Shown here one piece after another: positions 9,066-17,670 of a DNA stretch of 64,000 bases. The DNA lies in the NCBI GenBank assembly GCA_019456165.1, contig VRUJ01000015.1:1-64000 (forward strand), given 5' to 3'. A program made the translations under genes and the position numbers. This stretch comes from Chloroflexota bacterium (lineage in GTDB: Bacteria > Chloroflexota > Anaerolineae > Anaerolineales > UBA11579). The notes under the pieces were generated by a model, which worked only from the letters and a program-made list of their open reading frames with translations, was not told where the DNA came from and did not search any database. How positions within the stretch are numbered: position 1 is the stretch's first letter; each line of letters opens with the position of its first letter.

Positions 9066-9201
9066 TTGTCATTTCGAGAAGGAGAAGACCCGGTTATGTC
9101 TGCCGAGAAATCCCTGAAAAACTCTTTTTTTTATGCTGGCAGGTCTTGAATAAAAGAGGTTTTAGAGATTCCTCACCCCCCAAGGAGGTGGGAACGACAA
9201 T
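9066..9201. repeat. degenerate REP-like palindromic repeat
   Basis: The ends TTGTCATTTCGAG (from 9066) and GGGAACGACAATA (to about 9203) are imperfect inverted repeats, with GAGAAATCCCT and AGAGATTCCTC as inner partners. This matches the pattern of the intergenic palindromes 'GTCATTYCGAG...AGATTCCTC...GGAAYGACA' that are scattered through many environmental genomes. It fills most of the 321-base gap between the HAD gene and the next secreted-protein gene; nothing else is recognised in that gap. Confidence 0.55.
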
Positions 9202-9340
9202 AACCAGTGTGTTTTCATTCTTATGCAATTTTATTAGATCAATTTGTTAAAACTGTCAGCTGGGGAGTTTTAATCTAAAAAACCAAGATTCTTTACGTAA
9301 ATATATTGTGTTTCCCTGAAAGTGGACATATAATAGGTTT

Positions 9341-10297
9341 GTGAATGGACGCTTGAAGGGTAAGTATTTAATAATTCCATTATTCAGTATATTTTTGCTG
9401 ATTTGGGGACAGGCGGTTTCCGCGCAAAGCTCAGGCCAGCGATATTTCCCTGAAACCGGTTATTGGGTCAGCGATGATTTCTTAGAATTCTACCAGAGCC
9501 ACCTCAACCCCGAATTCGTTTACGGATATCCTATAAGTGTTGTGGCTGTAGACTCTATTACCGGGTTGAGAATGCAGTATTTCCAACGCGCCCGTTTTGA
9601 ATATCACCCGGAGAATGCCCCAGGTGAGCGCATCGTAAAATCCCATTTAGGAGAATTGGTCTACCAACCTGGATCTCCAATAGAAATTGCGGCCAACAAC
9701 CCTGCTTGCCGCCCCATCGGTTCTAGCCCCTTCCCGGTGTGTTATTCGTTCCTCGAATTTTATGAGGCGCAAGGTGGCTTTGTTCAGTTCGGTTTTCCTA
9801 TCTCAGGATTAGAATTTTTTGGTGGCCGTATCGTACAGTATTTTCAGAACGCTCGAATTGAATGGTATCCTGAATACAGGCCAGGCTTTCAGATCACACT
9901 CGGCAATTTAGGTGAAGTTTATTTCCTAATTCGCAATAACAGGGGTAATTTCCGGGAAAGCAGACCAGCGAATGGTCCGCGCCAGTTTGTGTTACAACTA
10001 AGCACGCATGCCTTTTTAGAGAGCGCGACTCTATCCACCTCCGACACCCAAACCATCTTTGTTAGTGTGCGCGATCAAAACTTGGAACCAGTTCCGCAAG
10101 CTCAGGTATCTTTTGTTGTTAGATATCCTTCCAATGAAATAGAATCCACTATCATGCCAGACACAGATGAGAATGGTATTTCTATGCAATCTTTCTCGTT
10201 TGATACCTCTCAATTGGGGGTCGTTGAGGTTATTGCTACGGTGATTTACGATGATATTACCCGTGTAATGATTACATCTTTCCGCCTATGGTGGTAA
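9341..10297 (+). CDS. secreted two-repeat surface protein with Ig-like tail
   Basis: A 318-residue exported protein with a signal peptide (about 1-28, cleavage after VSAQ). Two related repeats follow, each with the order 'FPETGYWV...FLEFYQ...FGYPIS...QYFQRARFEYHPE...LG.LG': first about 33-108, second about 120-205 (short motifs CYSFLEFYEAQGGF, FGFPISG, VQYFQNARIEWYPE). Such repeats occur on many exported Chloroflexota proteins and are thought to be wall or surface attachment modules (inference). The C-terminal 100 residues look like an invasin/Big-type Ig domain. The start is GTG 9341 with a weak ribosome site. No catalytic motif is visible. Confidence 0.75.
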   Translation: MNGRLKGKYLIIPLFSIFLLIWGQAVSAQSSGQRYFPETGYWVSDDFLEFYQSHLNPEFVYGYPISVVAVDSITGLRMQYFQRARFEYHPENAPGERIVKSHLGELVYQPGSPIEIAANNPACRPIGSSPFPVCYSFLEFYEAQGGFVQFGFPISGLEFFGGRIVQYFQNARIEWYPEYRPGFQITLGNLGEVYFLIRNNRGNFRESRPANGPRQFVLQLSTHAFLESATLSTSDTQTIFVSVRDQNLEPVPQAQVSFVVRYPSNEIESTIMPDTDENGISMQSFSFDTSQLGVVEVIATVIYDDITRVMITSFRLWW

Positions 10298-10374
10298 TAT
10301 CAATTTGATGGTTTCTTCTGCGTCTGTTTACTAAACAGGGGCACATTTTTTAAGTATAAAGCCAGAATATTCTG

Positions 10375-10456
10375 ATGCTTGTTGCAAGAATGAATGTCAG
10401 GTGGGAGCTTTACCCAAAAATCCCCAATTAGCTTTTTCTTTATTCTGCTGCAGGGA
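10375..10456. repeat. degenerate relative of the 6.7-kb hairpin element
   Basis: The stretch shares the pattern TGCTTG..GCA, GAATGAAT, GGTGGG..CTTTACCC, TCCCCA, TTAGCT, TATTC, CTGCTGCAGG with the element at 6691-6787, in the same order, but its arms pair poorly. It lies in the 172-base gap between convergent genes. It is probably a decayed copy of the same dispersed element. It could also be a coincidental terminator structure. Confidence 0.4.
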
Positions 10457-10469
10457 TCACTCTCAGGTG

Positions 10470-12821
10470 TTAACTCCCTATTCCACTTTCGAGTTTTCTG
10501 AGTAGAGTTTGATATTGGTCTGGGTTTGGGGGTTTGAGTACTAGAATTGCCCGGATGGCCTCTATGGCACCCTCATTGTTACCTGCTTCTAATAGTGCTT
10601 CGCCAACTTTATCCCACTGCGCAATTGCATCTTCGACGCGGGCAGCTTGTTGGTAGATTTCCGCGAGGCGGCGGCGAGCAAAAGTTAGTTCAGGCTTATC
10701 TTCAAGTAGGTTTTCCAGGAAGTTCAGGGCTGTGGTCTCTTTCGCGGTACCAATTAAGTGTGATATGTAATTGTCTAGTTCTGCTTGTGCCTGATTTTTT
10801 TGCCCCAAGCGAACGTTTAGATCAATTAAACTGGAACGTGCTATTTCATCTTCTGGTTGGAGGGTGCGGATCTGCTCATAAACCCTTACTGCCTGACGCC
10901 AATCCAGCCGCTGGAGGTCAATGTCGGCCATGTGGTGGAGGATTTTTACATTCCATTTTCCATCAGCGTTAGTTTGTTGTGCTACTCTTAGCGCTTTTTC
11001 ATAGGTAGCCCGCGCCAAATTTAATTCTGCCAAATGATAATGAATATCCGCCATATTGATATATTCATTAAGTGCTTGATCAGTTTCACCACGGGCGATC
11101 AATTGATCGATAAGACTATTGCGCGTCGATAAATCCATTGGTGAAAGTTCAACAATCCTGGTGAACATGTCAGTTGAGCGGCTGGCTTCACCTCGTGATC
11201 CATAAGTTTGAGCAACAATTTTGAATTTAGTTATAGCTTCCTCGGTTCTGTTCTGCCGCAGAAGCAGTTCACCCATCTGAATGTGCAGAGGCAGATAAGT
11301 AGGTGCATAGTCTAAGACCACGAAAGCTTCTTCCATCGCAGAGCGTAAGTGCCCATCTCTAGCTAGTTGGTTTATTTGTGCCATAATGGTGACAATTTGA
11401 CTACTTTTCGCATGGGTCAGGATGTCAGCCAATGGTGCAGGAGCTCCGGAGTTACCGCTATCCGGTAGTTGTTTGCGGGCTTCTATAAGTTGAGAGCGCC
11501 AGTTTGGACGGATGAGCAGTTCTACAATGTTATTGCATAATTGATCTAACGCAGCCTCATCCTCTTCCTGGGATTGTGCTTCAATCAGGGGCTCATAGAG
11601 CTGCCGCAAGTCTTCAGCATTTTCTGGAGGCACGACTGACGAATCCGCAACTTTTAATGCCTCTAAATATTCGACGACGGCATCGTTTAGACGACCTTTC
11701 TCACGGATATGTTCCCCAATCAGGAGACGGGCAGCTAATGTGAAATCCGAGTGTGTGACCGATCGTTGTAAATTGCGTTGGGCGCTTTCTTTGCGTCCAG
11801 TGTTTGACAAGATTAAGCCCAGATTGAAGTACGCGGCTGGATGATCGAATCCAGCTTCAACTAAGCGTTTTAATTCTTCGGCAGCATCCTTGTCCTTGCC
11901 GCGGGTTTGCAAATCAATTGCTTGACCAATGTGGAGGGAAATTAACGTGCGGTCTGGTCCGGGAGCCATAAGGCTGGTTGTGACCCCGCGGGCGAGGGAT
12001 TTTAGATCACCCGCGGACTCAACAGTTGCTTCAGGTTCGTCAGGTACGTCGAATAACAATCCTGCTAAGGTGGTCAATGCTTTTTGACGGGCCTCAGCAA
12101 TCGGGTCTGGGCTTTCTCTGGAAAAAACTTCTGAATCAAAACCTTCTGGCTCTGGTTGCTCCATTTCCTTCAAGGAAGCCATACGTAAAGGGCCTGTTGA
12201 GCCTCGTTGTCGAATCGGTTTCGGAAGTGACTTGTTGGCTTGTAATAACTCCATGGTCTGGAGCGCTTCTTTGCTCTTTGGATTCAGCGTTAGAGCATGT
12301 TTAACTGTCTCAAAAGCGTCCTCTAACTCCCCCTTATGCTGTAATAAGCTGGCAACAGCTAGGTATTCCGTAATTGATTGTTGTTTTCGGCCTAATTTTT
12401 CGTGCACTAATGCTAATCTTGAATGTGCTGCCAAATGTTCCGGCATCAGGCGGACTACGCGTGTCCAGTTTTCAATGGCTTTATCAGCATCTTTTATGTT
12501 TAGGTAAAGGTCGGCAGCTTTTATCGATTTAACAGCTGATTCATTTAGATCGCCATTTCGTTCATGAATATCCGCGGATTTTTCAACCGGTAGAGGATCA
12601 TCAGGCTGAAGAGTTGCTGCCCGTTCATAGCAGGCCAAAGCATCAGGGAACTTTTGGAGTTCGTACAGAGCGAGACCCAGATTCATTAAAGCTTGGTATT
12701 GATCTGGAATTTCTTCAAGAGCATGACGATAAAAATCTGCCGCGCTCTCCCAGTTTTGATCCCACGCCGCAGAGTGCCCCTGGTTCATTGCTTCTTGGAA
12801 TTTCTCGTTGTTTTCAACCAT
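10470..12821 (-). CDS. large TPR-repeat protein
   Basis: A 783-residue cytosolic protein made of tetratricopeptide repeats. N-terminal repeats cover about residues 10-200 (ALMNLGLALYELQKFPDALACYERAATLQP is the clearest), a charged insert about 200-290, then more repeats to the end (AAYFNLGLILSNTGR, LPLHIQMGELLLRQNRTEEA, TFARRRLAEIYQQAARVEDA). No enzymatic domain or signal peptide is visible, so it is a protein-interaction scaffold of unknown partner. It lies 58 bases downstream of polA on the same strand and may be co-transcribed with it. Confidence 0.85.
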   Translation of the reverse strand: MVENNEKFQEAMNQGHSAAWDQNWESAADFYRHALEEIPDQYQALMNLGLALYELQKFPDALACYERAATLQPDDPLPVEKSADIHERNGDLNESAVKSIKAADLYLNIKDADKAIENWTRVVRLMPEHLAAHSRLALVHEKLGRKQQSITEYLAVASLLQHKGELEDAFETVKHALTLNPKSKEALQTMELLQANKSLPKPIRQRGSTGPLRMASLKEMEQPEPEGFDSEVFSRESPDPIAEARQKALTTLAGLLFDVPDEPEATVESAGDLKSLARGVTTSLMAPGPDRTLISLHIGQAIDLQTRGKDKDAAEELKRLVEAGFDHPAAYFNLGLILSNTGRKESAQRNLQRSVTHSDFTLAARLLIGEHIREKGRLNDAVVEYLEALKVADSSVVPPENAEDLRQLYEPLIEAQSQEEDEAALDQLCNNIVELLIRPNWRSQLIEARKQLPDSGNSGAPAPLADILTHAKSSQIVTIMAQINQLARDGHLRSAMEEAFVVLDYAPTYLPLHIQMGELLLRQNRTEEAITKFKIVAQTYGSRGEASRSTDMFTRIVELSPMDLSTRNSLIDQLIARGETDQALNEYINMADIHYHLAELNLARATYEKALRVAQQTNADGKWNVKILHHMADIDLQRLDWRQAVRVYEQIRTLQPEDEIARSSLIDLNVRLGQKNQAQAELDNYISHLIGTAKETTALNFLENLLEDKPELTFARRRLAEIYQQAARVEDAIAQWDKVGEALLEAGNNEGAIEAIRAILVLKPPNPDQYQTLLRKLESGIGS

Positions 12822-12879
12822 TTTTAGTTAGAAAGATTTCAATTGGTATTGCTGACGGGCAACCGTTGTTAATAAAATA

Positions 12880-15690
12880 TTAATTCTGTTCCTTGATAAG
12901 TGTCATTTTACCCCAATTTAATCCAGCACGGGCTTCAGTCTCTAGGGGGATTTTAAGTTTATAAGCATTTACCATTTTTTCTTGAACCAGCTTAGATGTA
13001 TCGTAAACCTGATCTTTGGGGCATTCAAACACCAGCTCATCGTGTACTTGTAAAAGTATTTTTGTGTCCAATTGAGATTCTTTCAGCGCTCTTTGAACAG
13101 CCAACATCGCATATTTCATGATATCTGCAGCAGTGCCTTGTATGGGGGCATTTATGGCTTCACGTTCTTCACGCCGGCGGATCAATTGATTTGTCTGATT
13201 CTTAAGGCCGAGGAAATACCTTCGCCGGCCAACCAGAGTTTCTATATAACCTTGTGCGGAAGCTTTTAGGCGCAAGTCGTCTAAAAAGCTTTTTACACTT
13301 GGAAATTGGGAAAAATACGCATCCACGAAATTCTCTGCCTCAGCCAGGGTGAGGTCCGTGGTGCGTGTTAACCCAAAGGGGCTCATCCCATATATCAAAC
13401 CAAAGTTAATCGCTTTAGCGTGGTAGCGCTGTTCCGGAGTGATTTGATCCAGGTTGGCATTATATATCGCCGCAGCTGTGGCAGCATGAATATCCTGCCC
13501 AGCCTTGAATGCAGCCAGCATGGCTTTATCGTTCGCCATATGCGCAACTATACGCAGTTCTATTTGTGAGTAATCCACAGCCAGGAGCATATTGCCTGGG
13601 GAGGCAATGAACGCCTCGCGTACCTGCTTTCCAATTTCCGTCCGGATCGGAATGTTTTGCAGGTTTGGGTTTGTTGAAGCAATTCGGCCTGTCACTGTCC
13701 CAGATTGATTATAAGATGTGTGCACTCGTTTGGTTATTAGGTTAACCTGAGTGGGGAGCGCATCCACATAGGTGGATTTTAACTTTGAGAGTGCGCGGTA
13801 TTCAAGAATCCAATCTATAGCTGGATGCTGGTCTTGGATAGCCTCTAAAACACCTGCAGCAGTGGAATAATGACCACTAGCAGTTTTTCTGGTTCCATCC
13901 GGGGGTTTGAGCTTCAATTGGTTGAACAACGCATGAGAAAGCTTTTGAGGGGAATTCAGGTTGAAATCTTCTCCGACAGCTTCAAGGATGCGCGTTTTGA
14001 CTTCCAGCATGCTCTCTTTTAATTTGGAAGACATTTGTTCCAGGAATTTGGTATCTAGAGCAATCCCGTTCATCTCCATTTCGGATAATACCTTGATAAG
14101 GGGCATTTCCATGTCTGAGAAAAGTTGGCTTGCCTGGTTGGTTTCCAGGTCGGCCTCCAGCAAGGGCATTAAACGCAAAACAACCTCTGCATCCGCGGCT
14201 GCATAAGGTGCTGCTTTCTGGATTGGTACCTCAGCCATGGTTATTTGTTTTTTACCTTTGCCTATCAGGGTCTGAATTTCCTGCATTTGAACATCTAGGC
14301 GCACCCAGGCAAGATTCTTCAGTCCCAAGTTGCGTGAATTCGGGTCTCGCAGCCACTCGGCGATCATGGAATCAAAACTTAAAGGGGAGACTTCAAGCCC
14401 ATAACGAGCGAGCATAACGAAATCATATTTCAGGTTATGGCCTGCTTTAGGAATGCGGGGGTTTGTCATGGGGGGGCGTAATGCTTCCAACACAACCTCA
14501 AGCGGTAGTTGGTTACCGAATTCCGGATTGTGGCCAACAGGGATGTAGTAACCTTTTTTGGGTTCTATTGCTAGGGAGATGCCTACCATATGTGCTTGCA
14601 TCTTATCCGTCGAGGTTGTTTCTGTATCAAAGGCAATCACCGACGCAGTATTCAATTGTTGCACGAGTTCTTCAAGCCCTTGAGAGGTATCGACAATAAT
14701 GGTTTCAATATCTAATCCGAGTGTATCCATTTCTCCTTCGGTTTGATCGCTGAACATGTTGAGTTGCCCACCCTTATCTGTTTCAACAGGCTGCATCCCT
14801 AAAACTTGCATCACGGTGACCAAGCGAGGCATTAACGCCCGAAATTCCAGCTCGCGAAAGAAAGCCTGCACTTTTTTGGGATCGAATTCATTTACGCGGG
14901 CCTGATCCAAATCAAGAGGTATTTCCAGGTCTGTGACAATGCGGGCCAGATTTTGGCTTAAAAAGGCATTCTCACGATCGGCAGTCAGTTTTTTCTGCTG
15001 CCCGGGTTTTAGATCTTCCAAGTGTTCGTAAATCCCATCTAATGTATCGTAAGTTTGTAATAGTGTTTCTGCGGTTTTCTTTCCTACACCTGCTACACCG
15101 GGAATATTATCCGACTTATCGCCCATGAGAGCTTTATAATCCACGACCTGATTCGGGCGGACACCCAGAGTTTCTCTAACATCCGCGGGTAAGTAATCTT
15201 TTGATTCTGACAGCTTGCGCCCGGGCAAGCTCACGATTATACGTTCGGTGACTAGTTGGAGAAGGTCGCGGTCTCCTGTAATGATCTTTACACCCAAACC
15301 CTGTTTTTCAGCTTGGCGTGAAACACTTCCTAACACGTCATCGGCTTCAAACCCCTCTTTTTCAAGTCGGGGGATGTTGAAAATATCAACTAGTTCACGC
15401 ATGCGTTCGATTTGTGAGCGCAAATCTTCCGGCATCTTCTCGCGGGTGCCTTTGTAATCTGGGAAAATTTCATCTCGGAATGTCTTTCCGACGTCAAAGG
15501 CTACTGCAAGATAATCTGGGCGTTCTTGCTCCAAAATACGCAATAATACGCTGGCGAATCCGTACACACCTGCGGTTGGTTCCCCTTTGCTTGTCAACCA
15601 GCGTGTAACATCCCCACCACCGCCAGTTAATGCAAAATAGGTGCGATAGGCAAGGGCGTGACCATCGATCAGGAAAAGCGTTTCAGGCAT
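12880..15690 (-). CDS. polA: DNA polymerase I
   Basis: A 936-residue three-domain repair and lagging-strand polymerase. The 5' nuclease domain spans about 1-290 (FLIDGHALAYR, GFEADDVLGS, ITGDRDLLQLV, GDKSDNIPGV, GKKTAETLLQ). The 3'-5' exonuclease domain spans about 335-520 with DTET, NLKYD and YAAADAE all retained, so proofreading should be intact. The polymerase domain covers the rest (DYSQIELRIVAHMAND motif A, motif B around RYHAKAINFGLIYG, VHDELV motif C). ATG 15690 is preferred to the TTG one codon upstream. It follows the receiver/TnpA-like gene by 24 bases and is probably expressed with it. Confidence 0.98.
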   Translation of the reverse strand: MPETLFLIDGHALAYRTYFALTGGGGDVTRWLTSKGEPTAGVYGFASVLLRILEQERPDYLAVAFDVGKTFRDEIFPDYKGTREKMPEDLRSQIERMRELVDIFNIPRLEKEGFEADDVLGSVSRQAEKQGLGVKIITGDRDLLQLVTERIIVSLPGRKLSESKDYLPADVRETLGVRPNQVVDYKALMGDKSDNIPGVAGVGKKTAETLLQTYDTLDGIYEHLEDLKPGQQKKLTADRENAFLSQNLARIVTDLEIPLDLDQARVNEFDPKKVQAFFRELEFRALMPRLVTVMQVLGMQPVETDKGGQLNMFSDQTEGEMDTLGLDIETIIVDTSQGLEELVQQLNTASVIAFDTETTSTDKMQAHMVGISLAIEPKKGYYIPVGHNPEFGNQLPLEVVLEALRPPMTNPRIPKAGHNLKYDFVMLARYGLEVSPLSFDSMIAEWLRDPNSRNLGLKNLAWVRLDVQMQEIQTLIGKGKKQITMAEVPIQKAAPYAAADAEVVLRLMPLLEADLETNQASQLFSDMEMPLIKVLSEMEMNGIALDTKFLEQMSSKLKESMLEVKTRILEAVGEDFNLNSPQKLSHALFNQLKLKPPDGTRKTASGHYSTAAGVLEAIQDQHPAIDWILEYRALSKLKSTYVDALPTQVNLITKRVHTSYNQSGTVTGRIASTNPNLQNIPIRTEIGKQVREAFIASPGNMLLAVDYSQIELRIVAHMANDKAMLAAFKAGQDIHAATAAAIYNANLDQITPEQRYHAKAINFGLIYGMSPFGLTRTTDLTLAEAENFVDAYFSQFPSVKSFLDDLRLKASAQGYIETLVGRRRYFLGLKNQTNQLIRRREEREAINAPIQGTAADIMKYAMLAVQRALKESQLDTKILLQVHDELVFECPKDQVYDTSKLVQEKMVNAYKLKIPLETEARAGLNWGKMTLIKEQN

Positions 15691-15714
15691 CAATATTTTT
15701 ATCGGGAATAATTC

Positions 15715-17430
15715 TTATTTCTTACTTGTAATTCCCTGGCGTTCACGGGTTTGCTGAATAAACCCTTTAATCAAGTTCGCGGGTGTCGGTTGGTCGCCGT
15801 TCATAATGAAATATCCTGGCGCCCAAAAATCTCCAGACGGGTTATCTTCTTGATAGCTAGGGAATTCTACAAACAAACGCCGAGAGGAATGCTGGCGAAT
15901 AATTCTCATTAAGTGACCTGGTGACGAGGTGGGCGGTACGTTAACGATCCATTGTACGTAATCCGGGCGTATGGAGAGATGTTCTAACCGCCAGCCAAAT
16001 GCTAAGCACAGTTGGGTAATCCAATCTGACAGCCTGGCAGCCAGGTTTCCTGTAAGGTGGTGCTCGGGGAAGCGGGGAATTAGGACACAGGAGTAAGTCA
16101 GGTTATACAAAGCGGGTGAAACTGGTTCAAGGGCTATTTGCCGTTCGCCTTTTTGCTCTCTCGAGGGTACTGTTTCTTCATCCTGGCCGGCGGCTTGCTC
16201 TACTTGGTGGGGGATTGTCTCAACTGCATAATCGGGAGTTGCGATCCGGGTTTCATCCAGGTCAACATAAACTTCTGTTTGTTCCTCATTTTCTTGATTA
16301 CGATCACTCATTTCAAGAGCGACTTCGACGTCTTTAATTTCTTCCGCAGGTGTTGCATACTCTGTGACTCCATCGGCGAGAAGTTCCTCGAGGAAGCTCT
16401 GCCGAGCAGGCGATGGGGTTGTGCCTGGCACCCAGTCTCCAGGGATTGAAGGGGGAACATCTTCAAAAATTGGTTCTGCCGTACTGGCAGGTCTATCTTC
16501 TATTTCTGGATCACTTTGTTCAGGAACAATAATTTCAGGGTCACTGATTTCTGGGTCACTAATAAAAACTTGTTCTGAGGTTGTTTCGTTAGGACTGGTG
16601 TCGTTCACTTGCGGTTCAGAAGCCAGGGAGCGAGCTAGTTTACCCGCTTGTGCGCGTATCTTACTGAATGGGGTGGTGGCATCAAACACTAATGCCAGGA
16701 CAAATTCACCTCCCAGACTAGTGGCGTACATCATATACTCGCTTTCAGTCTCATCCAGGCGGATAAAGCGAGCTAAATCACTGCTCTCATCTGTCCAGTA
16801 GCTGGCAACTGTGCGGGCAAGTTCCTCAGCGGCGGGTTGGGGCAGCTCGCCGGCGTAAGCCCAAATTTGGTCTCCCCGTGTAATCAATGCTGCCTGTGAT
16901 GCTGATTCTAGAGAGAGTCTGGTGAGGTGTTGGGCCGCGAGGGATACGTCTTGCAACCATTGAGGAGCTGGCGCGGTTTTTACTTTTTTACTTGTTTGTT
17001 TTTTTCTGGCTTCAGCGCTTGCTTTTTTAACAGGCTTACGATCGAAAAGTTCTACATTTTTTTCCTTTAGTACCATTTCAACTGTTTCTAGCAAATTTGG
17101 TAAGTAGAAGGGTCTTTCCAATTGCCCATCTGCATCTAATTGAGCAAGGTTAGCAATTTCTTGTCTCTCCTCATCATCTTCTGGAGGAATGAGAACTAGC
17201 AGCATCTTTGAGTTTACCAAGCGTAATGTTTCGACCAGTTCAACTTTTGGAAAATCATCCAGGTCAGCGTCCAAGATGCAAAGATCTGGTGGATCTGTAT
17301 TTGCAGCGTTTAGCGTCGCAGGTCCTGAAGATGCTAGCGCGGTGGAATAGCCGTCTGATTCATCAAATACCTGGCGAATTAATTCCCCAAAACCTGGGCT
17401 AGGCGTAACAATTAAGACGTGGACAGCCAT
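15715..17430 (-). CDS. degenerate receiver / Roadblock-like / inactive TnpA-like fusion protein
   Basis: A 571-residue soluble protein of unusual architecture. Residues 1-125 resemble a response-regulator receiver: Asp54 of CILDADL is kept, but the acidic pair near residue 9 is TP and the conserved Lys is Arg in ERPF. A Lys-rich linker precedes a Roadblock/LC7-like alpha-beta domain (about 163-270). An acidic linker with SDPEI repeats follows (about 280-435). Residues 440-560 align with the IS200/IS605 TnpA domain (RPDYVQWIVNVPP, RQHSSRRLFVEFP, DFWAPGYF, LIKGFIQQ). The HUH pair is Y491-V-Q493 and the catalytic Tyr is Phe557, so it cannot cut DNA by the known mechanism. It is probably a domesticated DNA- or RNA-hairpin-binding regulator (inference). 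It sits directly upstream of polA. Confidence 0.85.
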   Translation of the reverse strand: MAVHVLIVTPSPGFGELIRQVFDESDGYSTALASSGPATLNAANTDPPDLCILDADLDDFPKVELVETLRLVNSKMLLVLIPPEDDEERQEIANLAQLDADGQLERPFYLPNLLETVEMVLKEKNVELFDRKPVKKASAEARKKQTSKKVKTAPAPQWLQDVSLAAQHLTRLSLESASQAALITRGDQIWAYAGELPQPAAEELARTVASYWTDESSDLARFIRLDETESEYMMYATSLGGEFVLALVFDATTPFSKIRAQAGKLARSLASEPQVNDTSPNETTSEQVFISDPEISDPEIIVPEQSDPEIEDRPASTAEPIFEDVPPSIPGDWVPGTTPSPARQSFLEELLADGVTEYATPAEEIKDVEVALEMSDRNQENEEQTEVYVDLDETRIATPDYAVETIPHQVEQAAGQDEETVPSREQKGERQIALEPVSPALYNLTYSCVLIPRFPEHHLTGNLAARLSDWITQLCLAFGWRLEHLSIRPDYVQWIVNVPPTSSPGHLMRIIRQHSSRRLFVEFPSYQEDNPSGDFWAPGYFIMNGDQPTPANLIKGFIQQTRERQGITSKK

Positions 17431-17478
17431 AATATCAGTTTATCACGGGGTATTGGTGGACGCAAGTAATCCATGGTA

Positions 17479-17670
17479 CTACTCATTAATAGTTAGCAAT
17501 TTGGTCAATTCAAGGAATTCCTGCCACTCTTCTTTAAAGAAATGGACAGTTAGATTATTTAATTCTAGATGGTAAGTGGTTTCACCATCTGGCTCTTCTG
17601 CTTGCCAGACAATAAAGTTAGAGGTCTCGCCTAGAGTCTTGGTTTTTGGGGTCTTATTTTTCTGGGTCAT
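17479..17670 (-). CDS. small conserved-looking protein, unknown
   Basis: A 63-residue soluble protein with a Lys/Thr-rich N-terminus and a compact predicted beta-beta-alpha part (NFIVWQAEEPDGETTYHLEL, then TVHFFKEEWQEFLELTKLL). Its ATG overlaps the stop of the AI-2E family permease gene by 4 bases (ATGA), indicating translational coupling. No family is recognised. The operon position suggests a partner of the permease or a simple passenger. Confidence 0.65.
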   Translation of the reverse strand: MTQKNKTPKTKTLGETSNFIVWQAEEPDGETTYHLELNNLTVHFFKEEWQEFLELTKLLTINE

